From: Kaistia sp. 32K
GTDB lineage: Bacteria > Pseudomonadota > Alphaproteobacteria > Rhizobiales > Kaistiaceae
Direction: 5' to 3'
DNA length: 64,000 nucleotides
Assembly: GCF_016629525.1 (NCBI RefSeq)
Contig: NZ_AP024269.1
Span: 5,074,501-5,138,500 of the forward strand
In this document: positions 8,551 to 16,964 of the stretch, in pieces
Numbering within the stretch: the stretch's first letter is position 1
How the letters are laid out: each line of letters begins with the position of its first letter
Position numbers and translations under genes: made by a program
Notes under the pieces: model-generated
The model's input: the letters and a program-made list of their open reading frames with translations, nothing else
Database searches by the model: none
Told to the model about the DNA's origin: nothing

Positions 8551-9330
8551 ATGACAGAGGTCGAGATCACGACGCCGCATCACCCGCTCAAGGCTTATGT
8601 GGCGACGCCGAAGGGGGAGGGGCCGTGGCCCGGCGTCATCGTGCTGCATGATATCTTCGGCCTGACCCGCGTTACGCGCGGCCATGCCGACTGGATCGCC
8701 GAGCAGGGCTATCTCGCCATCGCGCCGGACCTGTTCTCCTGGGACGGCCGCATCCGCTGCATCCGGACCCTGATGCGCGACATGGCGGCGCGGCGGGGCG
8801 TCTCCTTCGACGATGTCGAGGCGGTGCGGTCGTGGCTGGTGGGCCGCGAGGACTGCACCGGCAAGACCGGCGTCATCGGCTTCTGCGGGACCGGCCAGTT
8901 CGCGATCCTCCTCGCCGCCGGTCACGGCTTCTCGGCCGCCGCGCCGAACTACGGCCCGGTCCCGAACGACATCGAGGCGATCATGGGCGGCGCCTGCCCG
9001 GTGGTCGCGAGCTATGGCGGTCGCGACTGGACCATCCGGGGCGGGGCCGCGCGGCTCAAGGACGCGCTCGAGCGGAACGGCATCGAGAATGACGTCAAGG
9101 AATACCCCGCCGCCGGGCATTCCTTCCTCGACGACCACAAGGGCCTGATCGGCATACTCGGCGCGGTCATCGGCGCGAGCTACAAGGAGAAGGAAGCGGC
9201 GGACGCCCGGGCCCGCATCCGCACCTTCTTCGCGCAGCATCTCGGCGACGGGACAGTGCCCGCCGAGGAGAGCCGATGGACGACGGGCGGCCGGTCCCCG
9301 GCTCGCAAGGGTTTTGGGCGCGGCCTATGA
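8551..9330 (+). CDS. Dienelactone hydrolase family protein
   Basis: A 259-residue alpha/beta hydrolase. The nucleophile elbow is G-F-C-G-T-G, with cysteine in place of serine as in dienelactone hydrolases. The acid is in YGGRDWTI and the histidine in AGHSFLDD. The N-terminal PGVIVLHDIFGL block is also typical. Known members open dienelactones in chlorocatechol breakdown, but many act on other esters. GGAGACGCG precedes the ATG. The last 6 bases overlap the end of the convergent gene 9325-10062. Expected to be cytoplasmic. Divergent LysR control is likely. Confidence 0.9.
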   Translation: MTEVEITTPHHPLKAYVATPKGEGPWPGVIVLHDIFGLTRVTRGHADWIAEQGYLAIAPDLFSWDGRIRCIRTLMRDMAARRGVSFDDVEAVRSWLVGREDCTGKTGVIGFCGTGQFAILLAAGHGFSAAAPNYGPVPNDIEAIMGGACPVVASYGGRDWTIRGGAARLKDALERNGIENDVKEYPAAGHSFLDDHKGLIGILGAVIGASYKEKEAADARARIRTFFAQHLGDGTVPAEESRWTTGGRSPARKGFGRGL

Positions 9331-10062
9331 GGCCGCGCTCTCTCCGGATTCCGACTTGAGGCTATAGCGGAGCCAGAGGCAGCCAACCTCCAGCGTCTCG
9401 ACGCTCCGGAGCGTCAGCGCGGTGGCGGCGCGGGTCCGGTTCGCGTCGATCGCCTGGAACAGGTCGATCTCTTCCTTGTCGTGGCCGATGACGGGCGCCA
9501 CGACGAGGCTGAGCTCGTCGATCAGCCCGGCCCGCAGGAAGTGTTCGTTGGTGACGCCGCCACCGGACAGGATGATCTTCTCGATCCCCAGCAGAAGCTT
9601 CAGCTTTTCCAGCGCGAGCCGGGCATTGAGCGCGTCGTCGCCGGCCAGGATATAGGAGATGCCCCGGTCCCTGAGATAGGCCAGATAGCCATCCGGCGCC
9701 CTTCCGGTCAGCAGGGCGACGATGTGGTGGGGCGGGCGGCTCATATACTCGATGCGGTTCGTCTGCCAGCCGAGCTTCCCCGCCGTATCCACCACCACCA
9801 TGTAGTTCTCAGCCGCCGGGTCGGCGATGTGGTCTTCGCGCGGATAGACCGGCGCCTCCGGGTCGAGAACAGGCGGCTGGTGATGGGTGAAGTGTTCGGC
9901 CATCGACAGGCGACCACTCAGGCAGGCGCGGCTGTCGAAGCTCTGGTTGGTGGTCTCGTAGGCCTCGATCGCGCCGAGGGTCTCGGGGGCCTCGAGGAAG
10001 CTGCCGGTGGTCTTGCCGTTGATGGATGTCAGCATGTGGCAGATGACATAAGGCCGGTTCAT
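9325..10062 (-). CDS. RibD C-terminal/dihydrofolate-reductase-like protein
   Basis: A 245-residue protein beginning MNRPYVICHMLTSINGKTTG, the typical first strand and loop of the RibD-C/DHFR fold, with GYLAYLRDRGISYILAG and ILSGGGVTNEHFLRAGLIDELSL further on; the latter is the hallmark NADPH-binding region of bacterial RibD-type reductases. There is no deaminase domain, so it is not a full RibD; stand-alone members reduce various substrates. The ATG at 10062 is selected because the fold begins there. It lies 98 bases after the SDR gene 10161-10988 on the same strand, with two hairpins between. Confidence 0.82.
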   Translation of the reverse strand: MNRPYVICHMLTSINGKTTGSFLEAPETLGAIEAYETTNQSFDSRACLSGRLSMAEHFTHHQPPVLDPEAPVYPREDHIADPAAENYMVVVDTAGKLGWQTNRIEYMSRPPHHIVALLTGRAPDGYLAYLRDRGISYILAGDDALNARLALEKLKLLLGIEKIILSGGGVTNEHFLRAGLIDELSLVVAPVIGHDKEEIDLFQAIDANRTRAATALTLRSVETLEVGCLWLRYSLKSESGESAAS

Positions 10063-10090
10063 CGGGGTCTTTCCGTCTGTGCAAAGGGAT

Positions 10091-10136
10091 GGCGCCGCCG
10101 GGCGGCGCCTGAAGGAGGGCCGGGCCGAAGCCCGGC
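10091..10136. other. Two GC-rich hairpins between the SDR and RibD-C-like genes
   Basis: GGCGCCGC-CGG-GCGGCGCC (10091-10109) and GCCGGGC-CGAA-GCCCGGC (10119-10136). Neither is followed by a T-run on the minus strand, so they are not typical intrinsic terminators; they may slow transcription or mark mRNA ends. Confidence 0.5.
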
Positions 10137-10160
10137 GTCTCCGGGGCCTCGATCCGCTGC

Positions 10161-10988
10161 TCAGCGCGCGGCGGCGGGAAACTGGGCCCGCATGAAACGC
10201 TCGTAAGCCGGATCGTCGAGTTCCCGGCGCGCCTTGACGAGATGTTCGACGCCGTAGGGCGCGCAATAGCGCAGGCGGTCCGTGCCGTCGGTGGCGGCGG
10301 CATAGATGTCCGCGGCCACCCGCTCGGGGCTGGCCGCGCCCTCGGCCAGATTGGCCATGGCGTTGTTGGTGTTCTCGAGGAAGGCGTCGTAGCCCGGCAC
10401 GTGGCCGTTGCCGGTATTGTCCCGCGCCGAGCGCTCGTGGAACGGGGTCAGGATGCCGCCGGGCTCGAAGATCTTGGTGACGATATTCTGCGAGGCGAGC
10501 TCATAGGCGATGGACTCGGTGAAGCCCTCCAGCGCCCATTTGGTCGAGATGTAGACGGCGCTTGCCGGCAGGCCGAAGATGGCGCCGCAGGAGCTGACGT
10601 TCAGGATCGTGCCGCCGCCTTGCCGGCGCAGGATGGGGACGGCCCGCTGCATCACGTTGATGACGCCGAAGACGTTCACGTCGAAATTTTCGCGGATCTT
10701 CTCGATCGGCATGCCTTCCATCACGCCGTACTGGCCATAGCCGGCGTTATTGATGAGGAGATCGAGACGGCCGAAGCGATCCAGCGTCGCCTGCAGGGCG
10801 CTCTCGATGCTCGCGGTATCCTCGACGTCGAGGCGCACCACCATCAGATTGGCGATGCCTTCCAGCGCCTGGGCGGCCTCGGGATTGCGCATCGTGGCGA
10901 CCACGTTGAAGCCGTGTTCGGCGAAATACTTTGCCGTCGCCGCGCCGACGCCGCTGGAGCTGCCCGTGATGAGCATCGTTTTCTGCAT
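10161..10988 (-). CDS. Classical SDR-family oxidoreductase
   Basis: A 275-residue NAD(P)-dependent reductase with every classical motif: TGSSSGVG near residue 8, NNAGYGQYG, a serine in NVSSCGAIFG and the catalytic YISTK. The pattern, with the long C-terminal part (YCAPYGVEHLVKARRELDD), resembles SDRs annotated as oxidoreductases acting on aliphatic or steroid-like alcohols; the substrate is not readable. AAGGAGACAGTC precedes the ATG. It forms a probable two-gene unit with the RibD-C-like gene downstream. Confidence 0.9.
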   Translation of the reverse strand: MQKTMLITGSSSGVGAATAKYFAEHGFNVVATMRNPEAAQALEGIANLMVVRLDVEDTASIESALQATLDRFGRLDLLINNAGYGQYGVMEGMPIEKIRENFDVNVFGVINVMQRAVPILRRQGGGTILNVSSCGAIFGLPASAVYISTKWALEGFTESIAYELASQNIVTKIFEPGGILTPFHERSARDNTGNGHVPGYDAFLENTNNAMANLAEGAASPERVAADIYAAATDGTDRLRYCAPYGVEHLVKARRELDDPAYERFMRAQFPAAAR

Positions 10989-11388
10989 GACTGTCTCCTT
11001 GAGAAGTGACGCCTATCTAGGCCGGCAGCGGCGGCAGGTTAAGACGGCAATCTCCGCATGGAGTGTTGAAGGATTTGCATCAATGGAAACGCGCCGGAGC
11101 GGTGGCTGGGGCCGGAGACGTTCGCCTCGCGGATCCTCCATCGGCGCGGCGGCCTCGGCTTCCGGATCGGCGCGCTTCGCCCGGGCCCGACGCCGCTGAG
11201 GCGCTTTCGCGGCCATGCAACGGGGCGTGCCTGTGGCGCAAATGCTACTGCGCATGACGCTGCGTCATGTTAAGAAATCTGCGGTAATTTCCTGCAGATC
11301 CGCCTGAAGAAAGATCCAGCAGGGCGCTCCCGCGCAGGCGGGGCGCCGTTCGACGGAATGCCCCAGTGTTCAATTTTGGGAGCGCGTC
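10989..11388. other. 400-base intergenic region, no gene seen
   Basis: Short frames on both strands around 11063-11257 are Arg/Ala/Pro-rich and mutually overlapping, with no motif. The region must hold the promoters of the divergent genes at 10988 and 11389, but no clear -35/-10 pair was recognised. Confidence 0.45.
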
Positions 11389-12219
11389 GTGTCAGACAGG
11401 CATTCACGGGTGCATGGCGTGGCCCTCGCGGCCTCTGGCGCGGTCCTCGCCACCTTGCTGGCGCCGTTGCCGGCCGCGGCCCAACAGTCCGCCTCGGACC
11501 TCGCGAAAGCGGCGCAGAACCCCGTCGCCGACATGATCAGCGTGCCGTTTCAGTCCAACACCAATTTCGGCTACGGCCCTTACGACAAGACGCAGGAAAT
11601 CCTCAATATCCAGCCGGTGATCCCAATCCATCTGACGCCCGACTGGAACCTGATCACCCGCGTGATCGCGCCGGTCATCTGGCAGCCGCAGCTTTCGCCC
11701 GACGACGGCCGCACCTTCGGCCTCGGGGATCTGAACCCGACCTTCTTTCTGTCGCCGGCCAAATCGGACAAGTTCGTCTGGGGTGTCGGCCCGACCTTCC
11801 TCCTGCCGACCGCCACCGACGAGGATCTCGGCACCGGGAAATGGGGAGCGGGTATCGCCGGCGTCGGGCTGGTCATGCACGGCCCCTGGGTCTATGGCGC
11901 CCTCATCAACAACATCTGGTCGTTCGCGGGCCAAAGCGACCGCGCGAACGTCAACCAGATGACGCTCCAGCCCTTCGTGAACTACAATTTCAAGGAGGGC
12001 TGGTATCTCTCCTCCTCGCCGATCATCACGGCGAACTGGGAGGCGGACAACGACGACCGCTGGGTGCTGCCGGTCGGCGGCGCCGTCGGGCGCGTGTTCA
12101 AGATCGGCAAGCAGCCGATCAACGCCCAGCTCGGCGCCTATTACAACGCCATTTCGCCTGACGACATCGGCCCGCAATGGCAGATCCGGGCCCAGATCCA
12201 GTTTCTGTTCCCGAAATAG
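11389..12219 (+). CDS. Exported, probably outer-membrane beta-barrel protein (neuromedin U-like/transporter type)
   Basis: A 276-residue protein, GTG start at 11389. A signal peptide ends near AAAQQ (residue 32). The mature part alternates polar and aromatic residues in beta-barrel fashion: NFGYGPYD, LNIQPVIPIHLTPDWNLITRVIAPVIWQP, FLSPAKSDKFVWGVGPTFLLPTAT, and the chain ends IQFLFPK. This layout matches proteins annotated as neuromedin U or putative outer-membrane transporters in proteobacteria. Function unknown. It stands alone; the hairpin at 12295-12324 follows but its T-run faces the other strand. Confidence 0.75.
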   Translation: MSDRHSRVHGVALAASGAVLATLLAPLPAAAQQSASDLAKAAQNPVADMISVPFQSNTNFGYGPYDKTQEILNIQPVIPIHLTPDWNLITRVIAPVIWQPQLSPDDGRTFGLGDLNPTFFLSPAKSDKFVWGVGPTFLLPTATDEDLGTGKWGAGIAGVGLVMHGPWVYGALINNIWSFAGQSDRANVNQMTLQPFVNYNFKEGWYLSSSPIITANWEADNDDRWVLPVGGAVGRVFKIGKQPINAQLGAYYNAISPDDIGPQWQIRAQIQFLFPK

Positions 12220-12294
12220 CGGCCGATCCGGCGGGTCTTCATTCAGTCATCTGGAGACGGGCAGGAGCCTCGGCTTTTCCGTGACGCCGTCTGG

Positions 12295-12324
12295 AAAAAC
12301 CCCGGGCGAAGGTCGCCCGGGGTT
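12295..12324 (-). terminator. Rho-independent terminator of the carbohydrate operon
   Basis: A perfect 12-base stem, AACCCCGGGCGA / TCGCCCGGGGTT, with a 3-base loop. On the minus strand it is followed by TTTTT, just after the stop of the gene 12336-14621. It probably also stops readthrough from the plus-strand gene ending at 12219. Confidence 0.85.
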
Positions 12325-12335
12325 CGGTTGTCACG

Positions 12336-14621
12336 TCAGGCCACGCGAAGGAAGGCGTGCGTCGAGAAGGCCGGGACCGAGATGTCGAGGACGCCGTCGG
12401 TCCAGCTCCAGTCGACCGGCTTGCCGGTATGGATCTCGTCCACGCTCGCCGGACGGGTCGGATGGCGCAGGCGGACCGAACCGCCGGTCGTGGTGGGCAC
12501 GCCGGCATTGTGCACCATGGCGCCGAGCCGCTTGAGCGGCGCATAGCCCACGAGATGCACATAGGTCGCCGCCTCGTCGCGCTGCACGGAGACCTCGACC
12601 TGGGGCGGGAGCCCTGCGATCGACACCAGCCGCTCGGCGGTCGGATAGGCGCGCTCCATCAGCGCCTGCACGAAGCGCTGCACATGCGGGCGGTTCTCGT
12701 GCATGTGCGAGGCGAAGGGGTCCGTCGCGACGAAGATGGCCAACCCCTTGCCGTGGCGGTTGAGGGTTACGGCCGGCCCGACAATGTCCTCGCCGGGCGG
12801 GCAGGCGCCGAGCGTCGTGTAGTGCTGCCAGTGATCCTCATCCTGGATACCGTCGCGCCACACCGCCCTGAGCGGGCCGCGCAGATCGGCCAGCACTTCC
12901 GCGCTCGTCGCGCGGACGTTGGCCGCGGCGCCCCACTGCATGATCGGATGAACCGGAACCCTTGCCAGCTCGCGCAGCTCGTCGCTGAGTTCCACATAGT
13001 GGATCGGCGAGGGATGCGCCCCGAGCGTCTCGACGCCCAGGATGTGGTCGAACCGCTTGGCGTTCTCATTTGAATACGCCTGGTCCCACCAGCCGGAGCG
13101 CCCGGTAACGATGAGCGCGCCGCCATCCCGCACATATGCGTCGAGCGCGTCGATCGTCGCCTCTTCCAGAAGGCACTGCTCGGGCACGATCACCAGCTTC
13201 TGGCGCGACAGGTTCTGGCGCAGGGTCGGTTCGTCATAGATGAGGAACTGGACGCCGCTATGGGTCAGCGCCAGGTGGGCGCCGTCGATGCGGTCGGTCC
13301 GCTCGCCCAGCCCCTGCAGGCCGACGGCGCCACGGGTGTTGCGCGCCGCGTTGACGCCGGATCCGATGGGTCCGAAAATCTGCGACGGCGCGCTGGCGAG
13401 AACGGCGATGTCGGGCACGGCCTGGGTCGTCACCGACTGGTCGGTGATTGGACGCGAGAAGGCGTTGACCTCCTTGATGACCTCGTAGACCGCAGGCTCG
13501 ATCCGCCCGTCCGGGTAGGGCTGGTCGGCAAAGTAGGTGCTGGAGCCCTGCGCGAGCGTCGCCGCGGAGTCGACGATCATGTCTTCCGCATCGCGCAGCT
13601 GCCACTCGCCCCATTTGTGGAAGCGGATGTTGTGGAAGTCGAACGGCATGCCCGTGGTCGCCTCGTTGCGCCCGACCGCGCTGAAGGTCACCGGGAAATC
13701 GCCGCCCCAGGGCAGCGCGTCGTTGCAGAGATAGTCAAGCCCGATCTCCTGCGGGGCCAGCCAGCGCACCGGCTCGCCATTGCCGCCGGCAGGCACCGGC
13801 GTGCTGGAGCGACCGATGGAGTTGTCGGTGATCAGCACATCGGGGCGCGCCGCCTTGCACACTTCGATGGTGCGCGCCAGGAACGTGCCAATCTGCTTGC
13901 GACGCCAGATGCGCCACGCCACCCATTGCGGATCGCTGTCGCCGGCATCGTCGGAAATCGACCAGTCGATGGCGAATTCGTCCACCTTGCCGCGCGATTC
14001 AAAGACGGCGGCCGGCGCATGGCGACGCTTGCGCACCGGCACCGACGCCGGCAGGTCGAGGCCGGTATCGCGCTTGAAGCCTTCCTTGCAGTAGTTGCAG
14101 TGGCAGAGCGTGTCGACCATCCAGGCGCCACCGTCGAACCAGAACGATTCGATGTCGTAGGTGGTGAGCAGCTCGGTCAGTAGCGGCGCGATGTATTCGT
14201 CGAGATAGGGGCTGCTCGCGCAGACGGCGGAAGCCCCGTACATCATCCAGGCGCCCGGAGGATTGGTGCCGTCCGGCGCCACGACCAGCCACTCCGGATG
14301 CGTCTGCTTGATGTGGATGTTGGTGAACAGCTGGAAATACGCAATGCGGCGGATGCCCTCCTCGGCCAGCGCCGTGGTCATGTTGCCGACGTAGTCGTTG
14401 ACGAGCCCGGGATGGTTGACGCCTGCCTTGCTGGGCCAGAAGGCGAAGCCATGGTGGTCGTGGGTGAAGTAGCTGACCGCGCCGATGCCGGCTTCCTTGA
14501 AGATCCTGGCCTGGCGGCGGGCCTCGGCCAGGTCGAACGAGGCAGCGACGCCCGTCATCCAATGAGGTTCATGATAGTCGAGGTGCAGCTTGCACGAAAC
14601 GTCGCGCCACCAATTCGTCAT
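12336..14621 (-). CDS. Glycosyl-hydrolase-like protein with a beta-galactosidase-type trimerisation domain
   Basis: A 761-residue protein; the ATG at 14621 is preceded by GGAGGAAGACGA. The N-terminal half reads as a (beta/alpha)8 hydrolase: DLAEARRQARIFKEAGIGAVSYFTHDHHG, YFQLFTNIHIKQTHPEW, SFWFDGGAWM and a Cys-rich CHCNYCKEGF. The middle (about 400-620) resembles the beta-galactosidase trimerisation/GATase-like domain (LVIVPEQCLLEEATIDALDAYVRDGGALIVTG). A short C-terminal beta domain follows. This matches the hypothetical glycosyl hydrolase 6 type. No signal peptide, so probably cytoplasmic, acting on an imported oligosaccharide or glycoside. It is the last gene of the operon with the ABC transporter upstream and ends at a strong terminator. 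Confidence 0.8.
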   Translation of the reverse strand: MTNWWRDVSCKLHLDYHEPHWMTGVAASFDLAEARRQARIFKEAGIGAVSYFTHDHHGFAFWPSKAGVNHPGLVNDYVGNMTTALAEEGIRRIAYFQLFTNIHIKQTHPEWLVVAPDGTNPPGAWMMYGASAVCASSPYLDEYIAPLLTELLTTYDIESFWFDGGAWMVDTLCHCNYCKEGFKRDTGLDLPASVPVRKRRHAPAAVFESRGKVDEFAIDWSISDDAGDSDPQWVAWRIWRRKQIGTFLARTIEVCKAARPDVLITDNSIGRSSTPVPAGGNGEPVRWLAPQEIGLDYLCNDALPWGGDFPVTFSAVGRNEATTGMPFDFHNIRFHKWGEWQLRDAEDMIVDSAATLAQGSSTYFADQPYPDGRIEPAVYEVIKEVNAFSRPITDQSVTTQAVPDIAVLASAPSQIFGPIGSGVNAARNTRGAVGLQGLGERTDRIDGAHLALTHSGVQFLIYDEPTLRQNLSRQKLVIVPEQCLLEEATIDALDAYVRDGGALIVTGRSGWWDQAYSNENAKRFDHILGVETLGAHPSPIHYVELSDELRELARVPVHPIMQWGAAANVRATSAEVLADLRGPLRAVWRDGIQDEDHWQHYTTLGACPPGEDIVGPAVTLNRHGKGLAIFVATDPFASHMHENRPHVQRFVQALMERAYPTAERLVSIAGLPPQVEVSVQRDEAATYVHLVGYAPLKRLGAMVHNAGVPTTTGGSVRLRHPTRPASVDEIHTGKPVDWSWTDGVLDISVPAFSTHAFLRVA

Positions 14622-14702
14622 TCGTCTTCCTCCAGTGCGGCTGCGCATCGTCACCGTCGTCGGCGATGATCCTCGGGGGGGCGCGCAGCGATCCGGGGCA
14701 TA

Positions 14703-14731
14703 AAACGAGCATTGCATGAAATAGTCAATAT
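14703..14731. promoter_or_regulatory. Operator copy 1, shared with 19307-19335
   Basis: The 21 bases 14711-14731 (beginning ATTGCATGAAATAGTCAAT) are identical to 19315-19335. Over 29 bases the two sites differ at only two positions. This copy lies between the regulator gene and the glycosyl-hydrolase-like gene, about 90 bases upstream of the latter. It is the expected binding site of the GntR encoded at 14769-15818. Confidence 0.7.
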
Positions 14732-14768
14732 GTGGCCAAAGCGATTCCTCGGCCGCCCATGCGCGGGG

Positions 14769-15818
14769 CTATACGGAGGTGAGATATCCCGGAATTCGGG
14801 CGCTCGGCGCGGCGGCGCCGGCCTTGAGACAGGCAATCGTGCCGGCAACCGCCGACTTCAGATGCGCCTGCATCGCCGCGACGGCCGCGCTGGCGTCACC
14901 CGCATCGAGGGGCTCGAGGATGCGGATATGCTGCTCCACGGCCACGAGGATTTCTTCGCTGTTCAAGTAGCGCTCAAACGTCAGATGCGTGGCGATCAGC
15001 GGCAGTTGGCTGCGTTCGATCATCCGGCGCAACTGGGTGTTTGCGCAGGCAAGAACGATGTCCCGGTGCAGATCGTTTTCGAGCAGGCTGATCTCGGCCT
15101 CGCTCAGTACGGTTCCGCGCTCGAGCAGCGCCCGGGCCCGCTGCAGCCGGGTCGAGACCTGTCCGGGCGCCAGGTGTTTCACGCCCTCGACCAGAGCGGG
15201 CGGCTCCAGCAGATAGCGGATCTCGTAGTGCTCTTCGACATCCCGCACGGTCAGCTGCGGCACGTACCAGTGGCCGTTGCTGGCCTGCGATACCAGCCCG
15301 ACGCGCTCCAGCCGGGTCAGGATCTCGTGGGCCACGGTCCGGCTGACGCCGAACGCCTCGGCCAGCGAGGTCCCGACGATGCGGAACGGGCCAAAGGCCA
15401 TGCTGGCGGCGATTTCCCGTTCGACCAAGGGATAGAGCCGGTCGCGCCAGCCGCGCTGTTGCAGATCGTCGAGGGGAGCCGTGGTCAGGTTGAGCCCGGC
15501 CTCCGCCAGGTCGCGCCGGACGGGCACGTTGGTCCTGGCTCCCACGAGGTATCCGCGCCCGCCAAACTCGGAAATCAGACGCTCTTCGGCCAATCGGGCG
15601 AGGGCTGCGGCAGCGGGGGACCGGCTGACCTTGAAGGCCCGCGAAACCGCCGATTCCGTCAGCACGAGACCTGGCTCGAGTATACCCTGGGTGATGTGGT
15701 CGCGCACCACAGCATAGACCGTGTCGGAGCGACGGCCGGGCGGCGCCGGGCGGGATGCAAACGCATTTCCTGCCTGGAGTTCTGTATCTGTGTCCGCCTC
15801 GGACCTTGCGTAGCTCAC
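14769..15818 (-). CDS. GntR-family regulator with two winged-helix domains and an FCD domain
   Basis: A 349-residue protein, about 110 longer than usual; GTG start at 15818 preceded by AGGAGG. A first GntR winged helix spans about residues 31-95 (TESAVSRAFKVSRSPAAAALARLAEERLI, GGRGYLV). A second spans about 124-188 (TSLAEAFGVSRTVAHEILTRLERVGLV, then NGHWYV). An FCD ligand domain follows (YEIRYLLEPPALVEG, NDLHRDIVLACAN, QHIRILEPLDAGD). The recognition helices lack the usual TPVREAL, having SPAAAAL and TVAHEIL, which fits a different operator from the other two GntR proteins here. Likely controls the surrounding carbohydrate operon through the two identical sites at 14711 and 19315 (inference). 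Confidence 0.88.
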   Translation of the reverse strand: MSYARSEADTDTELQAGNAFASRPAPPGRRSDTVYAVVRDHITQGILEPGLVLTESAVSRAFKVSRSPAAAALARLAEERLISEFGGRGYLVGARTNVPVRRDLAEAGLNLTTAPLDDLQQRGWRDRLYPLVEREIAASMAFGPFRIVGTSLAEAFGVSRTVAHEILTRLERVGLVSQASNGHWYVPQLTVRDVEEHYEIRYLLEPPALVEGVKHLAPGQVSTRLQRARALLERGTVLSEAEISLLENDLHRDIVLACANTQLRRMIERSQLPLIATHLTFERYLNSEEILVAVEQHIRILEPLDAGDASAAVAAMQAHLKSAVAGTIACLKAGAAAPSARIPGYLTSV

Positions 15819-16145
15819 CCGGCCTCCTGCGTCACCGCAATGTCGACTGCAACCTTAAATACGCCTAACCTTTGGTCACCAAGCCGTCAATACTGGAGCC
15901 CGGGACCTCGCCGACTGCAACCGAGGGCTGTCTTGCCCTGGCGCAGCTTGCGACCGTCGCGGCCAAACATGGATGTCATACCTGGCGGATCGAGACCCTC
16001 ATAGGCTCTCCGATACCGGCCTTCAACCGATCGCGCACCAAGTCGCGAAAAAGCCCTCCCTGGAAGAAGCCCGCCCTGGGCGCCCGGCCTCGCGACGAAA
16101 GCTCATCGAGCTTGGTTCGTCGAAAGGTCGGGGCGCGGGCTTGCC
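15819..16145. other. 327-base gap between GntR and permease genes
   Basis: No gene seen. It contains TTGGT-C-ACCAA (15872-15882), a short palindrome 54 bases before the GntR start that could be an operator or chance. A separate promoter for the regulator and hydrolase genes may lie here. Confidence 0.4.
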
Positions 16146-16964
16146 CTATTTGCCGATGCCGGCCAGCGAGCGCACGAAGTATCGCTGCGCCAGGATGAAG
16201 ATCATCAGGATCGGCACGGTGGCGATGGCAAGGCCCGCCATCACCGCCGGCCAGTCCGACGCGTACTCGCCCTTCAACTGCAGAATGCCGACCGGCAGCG
16301 TCTTGGCTTCGGTCTTGGTGAGCATCAGCATCGCCAGCAGGAACTCGTTCCAGCCGAACACCGCCTGGAAGATCGCCGCGCTCGCCACCACCGGACCGGA
16401 GAGGGGGATGATGATCTTGAAGAAGATCTCGAGCTGGTTGCAGCCGTCCAGCCGCGCCGCCTCTTCCAGTTCGCGCGGGAAATCGAGGAAGAAGGCGTAG
16501 AACAGCATGGTGGTGAAGGGGATGCCGTAGGCCGAGTAGGGCAGCACGATCGCCAGCGGCGAATTGAGCATGCCGGCGGCGGAGACCATCTGGTAGAGCG
16601 GCACGAGCACCGCCGTCAGCGGCACGGCGAAACAGGCCACGATCAGCAGGTAGATCCCCTTGGCGATGGGGCTGTCGGTACGGGCCAGGACATAGGCCGC
16701 CATGCCGGAGACGATGACGATGACGAGCACCGCCAGGCCCACGGCGATGACCGAGTTGAGCATGAAGGTGCCCATGCCCACGCCCCAGGCGCGCGAGAAG
16801 CTGTCGAACGAGAAGCCGGAGGGAAGGCCGAGCGGGTTGGTGAAAATCTCCCGGCGCGTCTTGAACGCGGCCATCACCATCCACAGCAGCGGCAGCACCA
16901 CGAACAGGCTCCAGGCGGTGACCGCGCCGTAGGTGACCAGGGCGGTTAGTCGGAAGCGCGGCAT
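16146..16964 (-). CDS. ABC transporter permease, carbohydrate type (MalG family)
   Basis: A 272-residue inner-membrane protein. It shows the MalG-type N-terminus (PLLWMVMAAFKTRREIFTNPLGLP), about six membrane helices, and the EAA loop ELEEAARLDGCNQLEIFFKIIIPLSGP. The gene can start at ATG 16967 (ATGA overlap with the previous stop) or at the adjoining ATG 16964; the latter gives better spacing from GGAGG and is used here. It is the second permease of a heterodimeric carbohydrate importer with 16964-17881. The IGK C-terminus is normal. The next gene downstream is 327 bases away. Confidence 0.92.
   Translation of the reverse strand: MPRFRLTALVTYGAVTAWSLFVVLPLLWMVMAAFKTRREIFTNPLGLPSGFSFDSFSRAWGVGMGTFMLNSVIAVGLAVLVIVIVSGMAAYVLARTDSPIAKGIYLLIVACFAVPLTAVLVPLYQMVSAAGMLNSPLAIVLPYSAYGIPFTTMLFYAFFLDFPRELEEAARLDGCNQLEIFFKIIIPLSGPVVASAAIFQAVFGWNEFLLAMLMLTKTEAKTLPVGILQLKGEYASDWPAVMAGLAIATVPILMIFILAQRYFVRSLAGIGK

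Noticed and set aside
8440..9240. N-terminal extension of the LysR frame to 9240
   Set aside because: The extra 267 residues lie antisense to the dienelactone hydrolase gene; the LysR helix-turn-helix begins right after ATG 8439.
11013..11257. Small frames in the 11 kb gap
   Set aside because: Overlapping frames on both strands, no ribosome site, no motif.
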